Source: Cytobacillus firmus DS1
GTDB taxonomy: Bacteria > Bacillota > Bacilli > Bacillales > Cytobacillaceae
Assembly: GCF_000565285.1 (NCBI RefSeq)
Contig: NZ_APVL01000006.1
Span: 206,650-270,649 of the forward strand
Direction of reading: 5' to 3'
DNA length: 64,000 nucleotides
Part shown: in pieces, positions 31,038 to 39,585 of the stretch
How positions within the stretch are numbered: the first letter of the stretch is position 1
Layout: each line of letters begins with the position of its first letter
Translations under genes and position numbers: made by a program
Notes under the pieces: generated by a model
What the model saw: the letters and a program-made list of their open reading frames with translations, nothing else
Told to the model about the DNA's origin: nothing
The model's database searches: none

Positions 31038-31707
31038 ATAGGCTATTAAGGGGAGCGATCAGCTCGGCCAGCTCATTTTTGGGTGAATTCACTTTGGCTG
31101 ATACCGGATATTTATCCATTTTTTCAGCCGGGTAAGGTTCAAGTAAAGACTTCAGATATTCTGTATCATGAAAACGGGGATTCAGCCAATCCTCAAAATC
31201 ATTTTCCTTTAGGATGACCGGCATTCTGTCATGAACTTCCTCTGTTACTTCATTAGGTCCCGTTGTAATAATTGTACAGGTTAATAAAGGAGCTTTGCCT
31301 TTATTCCAGATATCCCAAATTCCTGCAAAAGCGAAAGGCCTTTCATCTTTCATAATAAACCTGTAAGGCTGCTTTCCTTCTTCGGTTTTCTTCCATTCAT
31401 AAAATCCATCTGCGAGGATTAAGCATCTTTTGCTTCTGAAGGGAGCTTTAAAGCTTGGTTTCGAGTCAATGCCTTCCGCTCTGGCGTTTATCATTTTGTA
31501 ACCTATTTTTTCATCCTTCGCCCAAAAAGGGACCAGCCCCCATTTCATCTGCCTGCCGATCCGCTGTTTGCCTTCGCCAGTGACTGTTATGATATTCTGG
31601 CTGGGGGCAATATTATATCTTGGCATAACCTCTCCTTCTGCATACTCAAACCCAAACAGCAGCTGAAGCTTATGGATTGTTTCCGTTAAAGTAAACCTGC
31701 CGCACAC
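31036..31707 (-). CDS. SRAP/HMCES family protein (YedK-like)
   Basis: 223-aa protein that shields abasic sites in single-stranded DNA by a covalent link through Cys2. The start must be GTG 31707, preceded by AGAGGTGA, because it places the invariant Cys as second residue (M-CGRFTL); the upstream ATG would bury it. Other conserved parts are RYNIAPSQ, MKWGLVPFWAKDEK, INARAEG, FRSKRCLILADGFYEWKK and HDRMPVIL. The match to the family is full length. B. subtilis has similar stand-alone genes. Confidence 0.95.
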   Translation of the reverse strand: MCGRFTLTETIHKLQLLFGFEYAEGEVMPRYNIAPSQNIITVTGEGKQRIGRQMKWGLVPFWAKDEKIGYKMINARAEGIDSKPSFKAPFRSKRCLILADGFYEWKKTEEGKQPYRFIMKDERPFAFAGIWDIWNKGKAPLLTCTIITTGPNEVTEEVHDRMPVILKENDFEDWLNPRFHDTEYLKSLLEPYPAEKMDKYPVSAKVNSPKNELAELIAPLNSL

Positions 31708-31807
31708 TTTAATCACCTCTTTAGTTCAATTTTATAATATATTATTCATCTATTCCCGGTATTAGCGCATATTAAGACTGTCAGCTATTTTAAGGGAGGA
31801 CTGAAAT

Positions 31808-31963
31808 ATGACAAAACAAGGCAGACAAAATCCAAATCAAACTAGATCCCAAATTGAAAAACAGGATAAGCGAAACGATGTTGAACTCGGAAGCGAGTTT
31901 CAGGCGGGAAACAATAAATCTCAAAGCCAGAAAAAAAGCGGAAAACAAATTAATAAGAAATAA
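31808..31963 (+). CDS. Small hydrophilic protein, 51 aa, spore-type composition
   Basis: ATG 31808 follows GGGAGG; a strong terminator follows the stop. The protein is rich in Gln, Asn, Lys and Ser with no hydrophobic core (SQIEKQDKRNDVELGSEF). The LGSEFQAGNN segment recalls the FGTEFASET repeat of gamma-type small acid-soluble spore proteins, but the likeness is short, so the name is only a suggestion. Confidence 0.6.
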   Translation: MTKQGRQNPNQTRSQIEKQDKRNDVELGSEFQAGNNKSQSQKKSGKQINKK

Positions 31964-31971
31964 CTAAGATG

Positions 31972-31996
31972 AAATCCCCCGGTATTAGGGGGATTT
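31972..31996. terminator. Shared terminator, 51-aa gene and diadenylate cyclase
   Basis: AAATCCCCC (31972-31980) pairs perfectly with GGGGGATTT (31988-31996); 7-base loop; T-rich on both sides. Confidence 0.85.
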
Positions 31997-32596
31997 TTAA
32001 GTGCGGATTGTATATAGCTGTCCATCTACTGCAAAAGAAATGCGGCCTGTTTCCTCTGAAACCACTATGGCAACTGCGTCTGATTTTTCAGTGATGCCAA
32101 TTGCCGCTCTATGCCTAGTCCCAAGTTTCTTTCCTTCAATGGTTTTTCTTGTAAGAGGCAGAATGCTTCCTGCAGAAACTATGATGTCTTCTCTTATTAA
32201 AGTACCCCCATCATGCAGCGGGTTTCCCGGGTAAAAGATTGTTTCAAGCAGTGTATGGCTTACTTTTGCTCCTATCGGCGTTCCGTTATGTAAATATTCT
32301 TCAACCGGTTGTCTTCTTTCTACAACAATCAGCCCTCCATGCCTTTTTTCAGATAGGTGCTGGGCAGCGAGTGATACGCTTGAATATTCCTTCGCAAAAG
32401 GAGCTAAATATGACTGCAGATAATATGTCGAAGCAATAGTGTGGGCTTCTGCAACTGTCTTCTGCAAGGTTTCGAAATCAGATAAAATACAGCAGCTGAA
32501 TTCCTCAAGAGTTTTGAAAAGCGAGTGAATTTGATCATCAATATTTCCAATATACCGATTAAGATCTTTTCGGTATTGATCTTCGCCATAAATCAA
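31997..32596 (-). CDS. Diadenylate cyclase, CdaS-like
   Basis: 199-aa cyclic-di-AMP synthase. The N-terminal 65 residues form two helices without membrane anchor, as in the sporulation enzyme CdaS, where they inhibit activity. The DAC catalytic domain follows, with GGLIVVERR, NPLHDGGTLI (the DGA loop, here DGG) and GTRHRAAIGITE (RHR motif). Membrane-bound CdaA and the long DisA are ruled out by size. The start is TTG 32596 with AGGAGGAAG four bases upstream. In B. subtilis cdaS is made in the forespore; no clear forespore promoter could be picked out here. Confidence 0.88.
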   Translation of the reverse strand: MIYGEDQYRKDLNRYIGNIDDQIHSLFKTLEEFSCCILSDFETLQKTVAEAHTIASTYYLQSYLAPFAKEYSSVSLAAQHLSEKRHGGLIVVERRQPVEEYLHNGTPIGAKVSHTLLETIFYPGNPLHDGGTLIREDIIVSAGSILPLTRKTIEGKKLGTRHRAAIGITEKSDAVAIVVSEETGRISFAVDGQLYTIRT

Positions 32597-32726
32597 CGGA
32601 CTTCCTCCTATCTTATTTCATAATAGTACCTTTTCCAGTAAAAAATTAATTATCCATTTTACGGAATAAGGTTTAGAACCTCTTTAAAGAGACTAAATAT
32701 AAGTATTAAACACCGAGGTGAGGGAC

Positions 32727-33323
32727 ATGTTCGATATTTTGGGAAAACAATTTGAGAAGCCAGAAGGATTACTGGGAAAGCTTGCCGGGAAAATCATGTA
32801 CTTTGAAAACCGCAGGATTAACAAATGGACAATAGAACAATTACAGATTAAACGCAGGGACTCTATTTTAGAGGTTGGCTTTGGCCCCGGCTACAGTATT
32901 AAGCATATTATGGATCACTGGCGCCATGCAGAGACGGATGGAGTCGATGTATCCGAAGATATGAAGGAGGCTGCAGCTAAACTGAACGATGATTATATTC
33001 AGCAGGGAAAGGTCAGATTGTTCGTTAAAGATGTTCACGATTACTTTCCGGATAAAAAGTATAATAAAATATTTTCAGTTAACAATTACCCCCTATGGAC
33101 AAAACCAAGAGAGTCTCTTCAGCATCTCCATGAGTTGCTTGAGAAAGACGGAATTATTGCGATCACCGTTCAGCCGAGAGAAGAAGGAGCAGATGAAACC
33201 ATTGCCAAAAATCTGGGGCAGGTAATCAAAGCTGATATGGAGGCTGCAGGGTTCCATTCCATTTCCATTTCATATAAAGTGGCCAGGCCCGTATTAACCG
33301 TTTGTGTAACTGGAATAAAATAA
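32727..33323 (+). CDS. SAM-dependent methyltransferase, class I
   Basis: 198-aa enzyme. The SAM site is visible as ILEVGFGPGYSIKH (motif I, near residue 50) and TDGVDVSEDM (motif II); NKIFSVNNYPLW is in the motif IV position. ATG 32727 after AGGTGAGGG is preferred to the GTG at 32718. The N-terminal FEKPEGLLGKLAGKIM is typical of small Bacillus methyltransferases of unknown substrate. Single gene. Confidence 0.82.
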   Translation: MFDILGKQFEKPEGLLGKLAGKIMYFENRRINKWTIEQLQIKRRDSILEVGFGPGYSIKHIMDHWRHAETDGVDVSEDMKEAAAKLNDDYIQQGKVRLFVKDVHDYFPDKKYNKIFSVNNYPLWTKPRESLQHLHELLEKDGIIAITVQPREEGADETIAKNLGQVIKADMEAAGFHSISISYKVARPVLTVCVTGIK

Positions 33324-33341
33324 CGGAAAAGAGCAGGGATG

Positions 33342-33431
33342 CGCCGATTGCTTGGTTTTGTGTGAACGGACTGGCTTCTGGTTTGCGCGGGAATGTTGTT
33401 TTGTGCGCGGATTCTGGTGAGTTACGCGCGG
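33342..33431. repeat. Short GCGCGG-periodic intergenic tract
   Basis: GCGCGG occurs at 33385-33390, 33405-33410 and 33426-33431, spaced 20-21 bp, with a related GCGCCG near 33341. The tract is GC-richer than its surroundings and lies between the methyltransferase gene and the terminator of the ABC importer operon. No gene. Confidence 0.45.
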
Positions 33432-33466
33432 AGGAGTTCCTTCTGTTCCCCCTATAACACAAGAAA

Positions 33467-33492
33467 GACCGGAACCCATCAGGGCTCCGGTC
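33467..33492 (-). terminator. Terminator of the ABC importer operon
   Basis: GACCGGA (33467-33473) pairs with TCCGGTC (33486-33492), extended by CCC/GGG inside; T-run TTTCTT on the minus strand. Confidence 0.75.
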
Positions 33493-33501
33493 CAAATATG
33501 C

Positions 33502-34494
33502 TTATTTAATAAAGTTCTTCGCAATCAGTTCACTAAATTCCGGTTTATCCTTCAGGAATTTTAACGTGTAGGATGAATCTGCAAATTCCTGGATTGTGTC
33601 TGCATCAACATCGTAAGTGAACCCAATTCTTTCCCAGGCGCGGTCTACTACTTCTTTTTCCAGCTCCTGGCCGGTCACTTCTTTAATATCTTTGATTGTA
33701 ATGGCTTTTGCTTCTTCAGGATTTTCTTCGATAAATTTAACAGCATCTTTATGTGCATCAACGATTTTCTGTACTTTTTCCGGGCTGCTCTTTACTGCAT
33801 CGCCCGTTGCAACCAATACGGATGCCGGAAGTGTTTCACCAAAGGATACTTCATCCCATCCAATTACCACTTCTGCATTTGTTTCCTGTTCGATGACGGC
33901 TGCCCACGGTTCCGGAGCGACTGCAATATCGACTTTACCTGTTTTTAGCATGCTTGCATATTGTGCAGGGTTGCCTGTTAGATGCTTCATAGTACCGCCG
34001 ATGCGTGCTGATGTGATGCCGGCTTCTTCAAGATATGTTTCATACTGGACATCATGTGTGCATCCTACACCAGGCGTGATGAATGTTTTCCCCTGAAAGT
34101 CTTCCAGTGAGTTGATTTCTACTCCTTCTCTCGCAAGGACAACGGTTCCGCCGGTTGAAGCACCCGCGATAATTTTAACATCAGCACCGGTTGAGAAATT
34201 ATTCATGGCTGGTCCGGGTCCTACAAGACCTGCATCAATGTCGCCCGTTTTCAGAGCTGTCATGAAAGAACCGCCTTCAGCAAATGTTTTATATTCGACT
34301 TTCGTTCCATCGCCAAGCTGTTTTTCAAAATATCCCTGATCTTTCGCAACCATTGCCGGCACATGATTGATATTAGGAAAATAACCGATGACAATCTTGT
34401 CTTCCTCACCGCTGCTTTTCTCAGATGATCCGCAGCCCGCAAGCAGCCCGGTAAAAGTAAATAATACAGCAACCCATAAAATAGCCTTTTTCAT
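33502..34494 (-). CDS. ABC importer substrate-binding lipoprotein (SsuA/TauA-like)
   Basis: 330-aa lipoprotein. Signal peptide with lipobox LLAGC (Cys about residue 20), then a Ser/Glu linker. The body is of the nitrate/sulfonate/taurine (NMT1/SsuA) type: VIGYFPNINHVPAMVAKDQGYF, TALKTGDIDAGLVGPGPAM and VDIAVAPEPWAAV. ATG 34494 follows GGAGGGG; the 28 upstream codons are not used. It works with the downstream-named permease (34511-35266) and ATPase (35250-36038). The ligand could be an alkanesulfonate, taurine or a related anion; no sulfonate monooxygenase gene is near to confirm it. Confidence 0.85.
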   Translation of the reverse strand: MKKAILWVAVLFTFTGLLAGCGSSEKSSGEEDKIVIGYFPNINHVPAMVAKDQGYFEKQLGDGTKVEYKTFAEGGSFMTALKTGDIDAGLVGPGPAMNNFSTGADVKIIAGASTGGTVVLAREGVEINSLEDFQGKTFITPGVGCTHDVQYETYLEEAGITSARIGGTMKHLTGNPAQYASMLKTGKVDIAVAPEPWAAVIEQETNAEVVIGWDEVSFGETLPASVLVATGDAVKSSPEKVQKIVDAHKDAVKFIEENPEEAKAITIKDIKEVTGQELEKEVVDRAWERIGFTYDVDADTIQEFADSSYTLKFLKDKPEFSELIAKNFIK

Positions 34495-34510
34495 TTTTAC
34501 CCCTCCAAAA

Positions 34511-35266
34511 TTAAGACTCAAGTCCCCATTTTTTAATAACAGATTTTTCAATGCGCTGGAAAATGAATTGGTCAACAATCATTCCGATAGCTCCAATAAT
34601 AATCATGACACCGATTACGATGTCCATTCTTCCAAAGTCTGAAGCATATCGAAGTGTGTAGCCCAATCCAGGTCCTGTGCTTAAAAGCTCACCGGCCATC
34701 AGTGCCCGCCAGGCAAATGCCCAGGCAAGACGGGAGCCGGTTACAACGTAAGGAATGGATGCCGGAAAGATGACTCTTGTGAATAAGTCAATTCCAGTCG
34801 CACCCATTGTCTGGGCTGCTTTGATATATAATGGTGAAACGTTTTTTATTCCTGTTCTCATGTTCAGAGCCATTACAAATGTACCGCCAAGTATGGTCAC
34901 AAAAATAACTGCCTTTTCATTCAAGCCGAACCACATGATCGCGATCGGCAGCCAGACGATGCTTGGTACACTTTGTAAAGCAAGAATGACAGCACCAAGT
35001 GTTTCATCAGCAGTTTTGGATTTCCCTAAGAGAATTCCAATCAAAGTCCCTATGATAAGGCTGATCGTTAAACCGACTGCGAGCCGCTTAAAGCTTGCGA
35101 TTAAATCATAGATTAATGTCTTATCCTGAAACCCTTCAACAAGTGCACTGAATACACTGGACAGAGAAGGAAAAATCAGAGGATGCCAGAGCTCAAGCCG
35201 TGATCCAATTTCCCAGAAAGCAATGATGGCTGCAAAAAATATGATCCGTTTAATGGCTGTTTGCAT
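34511..35266 (-). CDS. ABC importer permease (SsuC/TauC-like)
   Basis: 251-aa membrane protein with six helices and the EAA-type loop MGATGIDLFTRVIFPASIPYVVTGSRLAWAF split over residues 165-195. ATG 35266 has AGGAG seven bases upstream. It overlaps the ATPase gene by 17 bp and ends 16 bp before the binding-protein gene. Gene order ATPase-permease-binding protein is unlike B. subtilis ssuBACD. Confidence 0.87.
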   Translation of the reverse strand: MQTAIKRIIFFAAIIAFWEIGSRLELWHPLIFPSLSSVFSALVEGFQDKTLIYDLIASFKRLAVGLTISLIIGTLIGILLGKSKTADETLGAVILALQSVPSIVWLPIAIMWFGLNEKAVIFVTILGGTFVMALNMRTGIKNVSPLYIKAAQTMGATGIDLFTRVIFPASIPYVVTGSRLAWAFAWRALMAGELLSTGPGLGYTLRYASDFGRMDIVIGVMIIIGAIGMIVDQFIFQRIEKSVIKKWGLES

Positions 35267-36038
35267 ATTGGAGCTCCTCACTGACCACTTTATCAATTTC
35301 CTTTTTCAGGTATTTCATAATATGATCTTCAATTTCAAGCATTTCTTTCTTATGTCCCTCACGGGGTCTGGGAATATCAACCGTTATATCCTGTAAAATG
35401 ATTCCCGGCTTTGTCCCCATTACAATGATCCGATCTGACAGTTTAATAGATTCTGAGATGCTGTGAGTAACAAAAAGAATCGTTTTTTTCGTCTCAGTCC
35501 AAATGTTTTCCAGCTGTCCGTGCAATCGCGTTCTGGTCTGTTCATCAAGTGCTCCGAATGGTTCATCCATTAGAAGTGTTTCCGGGTTCATGGCAAGTGC
35601 TCTTGCGATCGCTACCCTCTGCTGCATTCCTCCGGATAGCTCATGAGGATAATGGGATATATATTTTCCCAGCTGAACCATTTGCAGATACTTTAATGCG
35701 GTTTCCTCTGCATCCTTTTTCTTCATCTCTTTTTTCAGGGGAAACGTAACGTTTTCCATGACTGTCAGCCAGGGAAATAACGCTGCCTGCTGGAAAACCA
35801 TTCCCCTGTCTTTTCCGGGTTTTGTAATGGCTTTTCCATCGATTTGAATGTTGCCTGAACTTGTTTTAGTCAGCCCTGCGACGATTGAAAGAAGAGTTGA
35901 CTTTCCGCATCCTGAAGGTCCTAAAATCGAGACAAACTGGCCCTTTTCAACCGATAGATTAATATCTTTCAGTACGTCAACAGGACGATTTTCTTTATCG
36001 TTATAATGTTTATTTACATCATTTATCTCAATGAACAT
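35250..36038 (-). CDS. ABC importer ATPase (SsuB/TauB-like)
   Basis: 262-aa ATPase with Walker A GPSGCGKST, Q-loop QQAALFPWLTV, signature LSGGMQQRVAIARA, Walker B TLLMDEPFGALDEQT and His switch FVTHSISES. The LFPWLTV/EPFGALD pattern is characteristic of the nitrate/sulfonate/taurine ATPases. First gene of the operon, behind a strong sigma-A promoter (36090-36117). Confidence 0.9.
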   Translation of the reverse strand: MFIEINDVNKHYNDKENRPVDVLKDINLSVEKGQFVSILGPSGCGKSTLLSIVAGLTKTSSGNIQIDGKAITKPGKDRGMVFQQAALFPWLTVMENVTFPLKKEMKKKDAEETALKYLQMVQLGKYISHYPHELSGGMQQRVAIARALAMNPETLLMDEPFGALDEQTRTRLHGQLENIWTETKKTILFVTHSISESIKLSDRIIVMGTKPGIILQDITVDIPRPREGHKKEMLEIEDHIMKYLKKEIDKVVSEELQYANSH

Positions 36039-36079
36039 TCAAGATCACCTATTCCTATAAATCTCATTAATTTACTCGG

Positions 36080-36117
36080 ATTACTTGTAATTATAAAGTA
36101 TTCATCTTGCATGTCAA
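36080..36117 (-). promoter_or_regulatory. Sigma-A promoter of the ABC importer with palindrome at start site
   Basis: On the minus strand TTGACA (36112-36117) and TATAAT (36090-36095) are 16 bp apart. ATTACTTGTAAT (36080-36091), an inverted repeat, covers the transcription start and could bind a repressor. Confidence 0.75.
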
Positions 36118-36155
36118 CCTTTACAGCAAATATTTTTAAAAATGGGCATAATCAA

Positions 36156-36186
36156 ATAAAAAGCCTCCTCCATTAAGGAGAAAGCT
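36156..36186 (-). terminator. Terminator of the trp operon
   Basis: On the minus strand AGCTTTCTCC and GGAGGAGGCT pair (10 bp, two G-T) with a 5-base loop and TTTTTATTTG after it; located just beyond the trpA stop. Confidence 0.82.
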
Positions 36187-36192
36187 GTTGTT

Positions 36193-36978
36193 TCACAGTT
36201 TAATTTCTTCTATTTTGGATGAAGCGATCAGCTCTTCGACTTTTGCTAACTCACCGCTTTGTAAAAGCTCTATGATCCTGCTTCCAACAATTACCCCGTC
36301 ACAATGCTGATTCATTTCTTTGACATGCTCAGGCTCTGAAATTCCGAAGCCTGCCAATACCGGAATAGGACTTACCTCTTTAACTCTTTCCAAATGCTTT
36401 CCGAGTTCACCTTTGAACCCTTTTCTTGCACCTGTGATACCATTAACAGTTACAGCATATAAAAAGCCTTTCCCTTTGGCTGCAATCTCCTGTATCCTCT
36501 CTAAGGGACTGGTCAGTGTCACAAGCCGGATGATCTCGATTCCCGCTTTCTCAGCAATCGGTGCAATAATTTCCTCTTCCTCTGCAGGAAGATCAGGCAA
36601 TATTAGGCCGTCCACCCCAGATCCTGAAGCATCAGAAATAAAGTTGCCAATGCCATATGCCATGATCGGATTCATATATGTCATAAAAATAAGGGGAATA
36701 TGAACAATAGGCCGGATTTCCGCAATTGCAGCTAATACGCCCCTAAGTGTTGTTCCAGCTTCTAATGCCCGAATTCCTGCCTGCTGGATTACCGGCCCAT
36801 CTGCCACTGGATCCGAAAACGGTATCCCAATTTCAATGGCCGTTGCTCCCGCTTTTTCGAGGAATGTAATCTTCTCAGCCAGCGTCTCCAAGCCTCCATC
36901 GCCAGCCATAATATATGGCACAAACGCTTTTTCATTGTTTTGCTTTAGGTTCTGAAAAACTTTTTCAATCCGGTTCAT
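36193..36978 (-). CDS. trpA: Tryptophan synthase alpha subunit
   Basis: 261 aa. Cleaves indole-3-glycerol phosphate to indole for the beta subunit. Active-site Glu in AIEIGIPFSDPVADGPVIQ and Asp in DGLILPDLPAEE are present, with phosphate-binding GFGIS and VGSRII at the end. ATG 36978 shares one base with the trpB stop (TAATG). An open frame runs 56 codons further upstream, but only through trpB. Last gene of trpEGDCFBA. Confidence 0.97.
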   Translation of the reverse strand: MNRIEKVFQNLKQNNEKAFVPYIMAGDGGLETLAEKITFLEKAGATAIEIGIPFSDPVADGPVIQQAGIRALEAGTTLRGVLAAIAEIRPIVHIPLIFMTYMNPIMAYGIGNFISDASGSGVDGLILPDLPAEEEEIIAPIAEKAGIEIIRLVTLTSPLERIQEIAAKGKGFLYAVTVNGITGARKGFKGELGKHLERVKEVSPIPVLAGFGISEPEHVKEMNQHCDGVIVGSRIIELLQSGELAKVEELIASSKIEEIKL

Positions 36979-38180
36979 TATCCTTTCCCTCCTAATCTTG
37001 CTCTCACAGTTTCTACATCTTTGTCCCCTCTGCCGGATAGACAAATAACAAGGCCTTCGTCTTTTTTCATTTGCGGTGCAAGCTTCAATGCATAGGCCAC
37101 CGCATGGGAGCTTTCTAAAGCAGGAATAATGCCTTCCAGCTTGCATATTAGCTGTAACGCCTCGAGCGCCTCTTCGTCTGTGATTGATTCATACTCGGCT
37201 CTTCCGCTGTCTTTCAAATAGCTGTGCTCGGGGCCTACTCCAGGGTAATCCAGGCCTGCTGAGATGGAATGGGCTTCCTGAATCTGTCCGTGTTCATCCT
37301 GCAGTAAATACATTAATGCCCCATGCAGAACTCCGGGCGTTCCTTTTGTTAAAGAGGCAGCATGTTTTTCAGTATCTGTTCCCAATCCTGCTGCTTCTAC
37401 CCCAATCATACGGACCGTTTCATCTTTAATGAAAGGATAGAACATGCCCATTGAATTGCTGCCGCCGCCGATGCAGGCTACAACTGCATCAGGGAGTTTT
37501 CCTTCTTTTTCAAGATATTGCTCCTTTGTCTCATTTCCGATAACACTTTGGAAATCCCGGACAATCATTGGAAAAGGATGCGGCCCCATGACTGAACCCA
37601 GAATATAATGGGTATCCTCGACATTTGTCACCCAGTAGCGGAGGGCTTCGTTGACTGCATCTTTCAGTGTGGCACTTCCTGATTGCACACCTACAACCTT
37701 CGCTCCCAGCAGTTCCATTCTAAAGACATTAAGCTGCTGTCTTCTGATATCCTCTTCCCCCATAAAAATAATACATTCAAGATTTAATAGTGCACATGCA
37801 GTTGCTGTTGCGACTCCATGCTGCCCTGCACCCGTCTCAGCTACGATTTTTCTTTTGCCCATTCGCTGTGCCAATAGAGCCTGGCCGAGTGAGTTGTTGA
37901 TTTTATGGGCTCCTGTATGGTTCAAATCTTCCCTTTTAAGATAGATTTTCGCACCGCCGGCATATTTTGTAAGGTTTTCTGCAAAATACAGAGGAGTTTC
38001 CCTCCCGACATAGTCTTTCAGCAAATCTTGAAGTTCCTTTTGAAAACTTTCATCCGCCTGCGCTTTCTTATATTCCTCCTCCAATTCGAGAATGGCCTGC
38101 ATTAGTGTCTCAGGCACGTACCTGCCTCCATATGTCCCAAAATGGCCCCGTTCATCAGGCAAAGCATAAGCTGCATTCAT
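36978..38180 (-). CDS. trpB: Tryptophan synthase beta subunit
   Basis: 400-aa PLP enzyme that joins indole and serine. PLP lysine Lys93 in [13 protein letters not shown], Glu in [13 protein letters not shown], and phosphate-binding [10 protein letters not shown]. Begins [14 protein letters not shown] as usual. It overlaps trpF by 4 bp and trpA by 1 bp, so translation is coupled. Confidence 0.98.
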   Translation of the reverse strand: MNAAYALPDERGHFGTYGGRYVPETLMQAILELEEEYKKAQADESFQKELQDLLKDYVGRETPLYFAENLTKYAGGAKIYLKREDLNHTGAHKINNSLGQALLAQRMGKRKIVAETGAGQHGVATATACALLNLECIIFMGEEDIRRQQLNVFRMELLGAKVVGVQSGSATLKDAVNEALRYWVTNVEDTHYILGSVMGPHPFPMIVRDFQSVIGNETKEQYLEKEGKLPDAVVACIGGGSNSMGMFYPFIKDETVRMIGVEAAGLGTDTEKHAASLTKGTPGVLHGALMYLLQDEHGQIQEAHSISAGLDYPGVGPEHSYLKDSGRAEYESITDEEALEALQLICKLEGIIPALESSHAVAYALKLAPQMKKDEGLVICLSGRGDKDVETVRARLGGKG

Positions 38181-38800
38181 TTTACTTCCTCCCTCTCCAT
38201 ACGTTTAGCGTTGTCTATGAATCTTTTTATTTTCTCCAGATCTTTCTTACCCTCCGTCTCAACCCCGCTGCTTACATCAACCATATAAGGATTGGCAGCT
38301 TTAATTCCTTCCCCCACATTTTCAGGATTGAGCCCTCCTGCTAAGATGATTTTTTTATCATGCATTGAATTTTTGTTTAGAATCGACCAATCAAACGATA
38401 CCCCGTTGCCCCCCCGATATTTTCCTTTTGGACTATCAAGAAGAACGTATTCACATGCATATTCATCCAGTTTAGATAGATCATCAGGTGAGCCAATGCT
38501 CAGAGCTTTTATAACAGGTAAAGAGAATGAGCTGCAAAATTCCGGCGTTTCATCTCCATGAAGCTGAATGACATTGATCCCTGAATCACTTGCTATTTTC
38601 TCAATGGTCTCTTTCGTTTCATTTACAAACACTCCGACTTTTAAAACTTCTCTAGGAAGCTCTCTGATTATCTCCCCTGCTGCTTCAGGATTGATTTTTC
38701 TCTTGCTTTCAGCAAAAACAAATCCCAGGGCATCCGCACCGGATTCAAGGGCAGAAAGTGCCGTGCTGATATCTCTAATTCCGCAAATCTTCACCTTCAT
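38177..38800 (-). CDS. trpF: Phosphoribosylanthranilate isomerase
   Basis: 207-aa TIM-barrel enzyme. Catalytic Cys is in VKICGIRD at the start, Asp in VLLDSPKG; also [10 protein letters not shown] and VDVSSGVET for phosphate. Overlaps trpC and trpB by 4 bp each. Confidence 0.96.
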   Translation of the reverse strand: MKVKICGIRDISTALSALESGADALGFVFAESKRKINPEAAGEIIRELPREVLKVGVFVNETKETIEKIASDSGINVIQLHGDETPEFCSSFSLPVIKALSIGSPDDLSKLDEYACEYVLLDSPKGKYRGGNGVSFDWSILNKNSMHDKKIILAGGLNPENVGEGIKAANPYMVDVSSGVETEGKKDLEKIKRFIDNAKRMEREEVK

Positions 38801-39585
38801 TTTCTGCCAGCCCCCTGCAAAGGAAGCTTCATGGCCTTCAAAAGCCCTTCCAGATTCTCTGCTTTCATAAAAGCTTCTCCGACAAGAATGGCGTCTGCTC
38901 CTGCTGCAATGACACGCCGCACATCGTCTTCCGACTTTATTCCGCTCTCGCTGATCAGAAATTTTCCCGCTTTCTTTATTAGCGGTGCAAGTTTTTCAGT
39001 TACACTCAGGTCTACTTCAAACGTTTTTAAATTCCTGTTGTTGACTCCGATCAGCTGTGCCCCGGTGTTTAGAGCGATTCCCAGCTCGTCTTCATTATGA
39101 ACCTCCATTAATACCTCAAGGCCTTCACTTTCAGCAAAATCGAAAAGCTCTTGAAGCCGTTCTGCATCCATGGCAGCAGCAATAAGCAAAATAAGGTTTG
39201 CCCCTGATGCTTTTGCTTTTAAAATCTGCACCTCGTCTACAATGAAGTCTTTGCAGAGGATCGGCAGGTCCACTGTCTCTCTGACAGCTGACAGATCAGC
39301 GAAGCCGCCTTTAAAAAACCTATTGTCTGTTAAAACAGAAATCGCATCCGCACCATACTTTTTATAAAATAATGCCTGGTCTTTCGGATTTTGTCCGATA
39401 TTTATATCACCTTTTGAAGGTGAAGCTCTTTTGAATTCGGCAATCACAGCCAGTTCGCTGCCTGACGCCAGCTTATTAATAAATGATCGTTTACTTGCGG
39501 TTTCTGGAGCATCGATAATTTCCTGCTTCAGCACCTCGACTTCTTTTCTTTTTTCAGCCAGTATTTTATCTAGAATTGTTCCCAC
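38797..39585 (-). CDS. trpC: Indole-3-glycerol phosphate synthase
   Basis: 262-aa TIM barrel. Catalytic Lys and Glu are visible in IAEFKRASPSKGDI and ILCKDFIVDE, with GVNNRNLKTFEVD and ISESGI. Start codon is GTG with GAGGTGA before it; trpD ends one base upstream. Confidence 0.96.
   Translation of the reverse strand: MGTILDKILAEKRKEVEVLKQEIIDAPETASKRSFINKLASGSELAVIAEFKRASPSKGDINIGQNPKDQALFYKKYGADAISVLTDNRFFKGGFADLSAVRETVDLPILCKDFIVDEVQILKAKASGANLILLIAAAMDAERLQELFDFAESEGLEVLMEVHNEDELGIALNTGAQLIGVNNRNLKTFEVDLSVTEKLAPLIKKAGKFLISESGIKSEDDVRRVIAAGADAILVGEAFMKAENLEGLLKAMKLPLQGAGRK

Noticed and set aside
36979..37146. Upstream extension of the trpA frame
   Set aside because: The added residues are Cys/Arg-rich and come from trpB read in another frame; the normal ATG overlaps the trpB stop.
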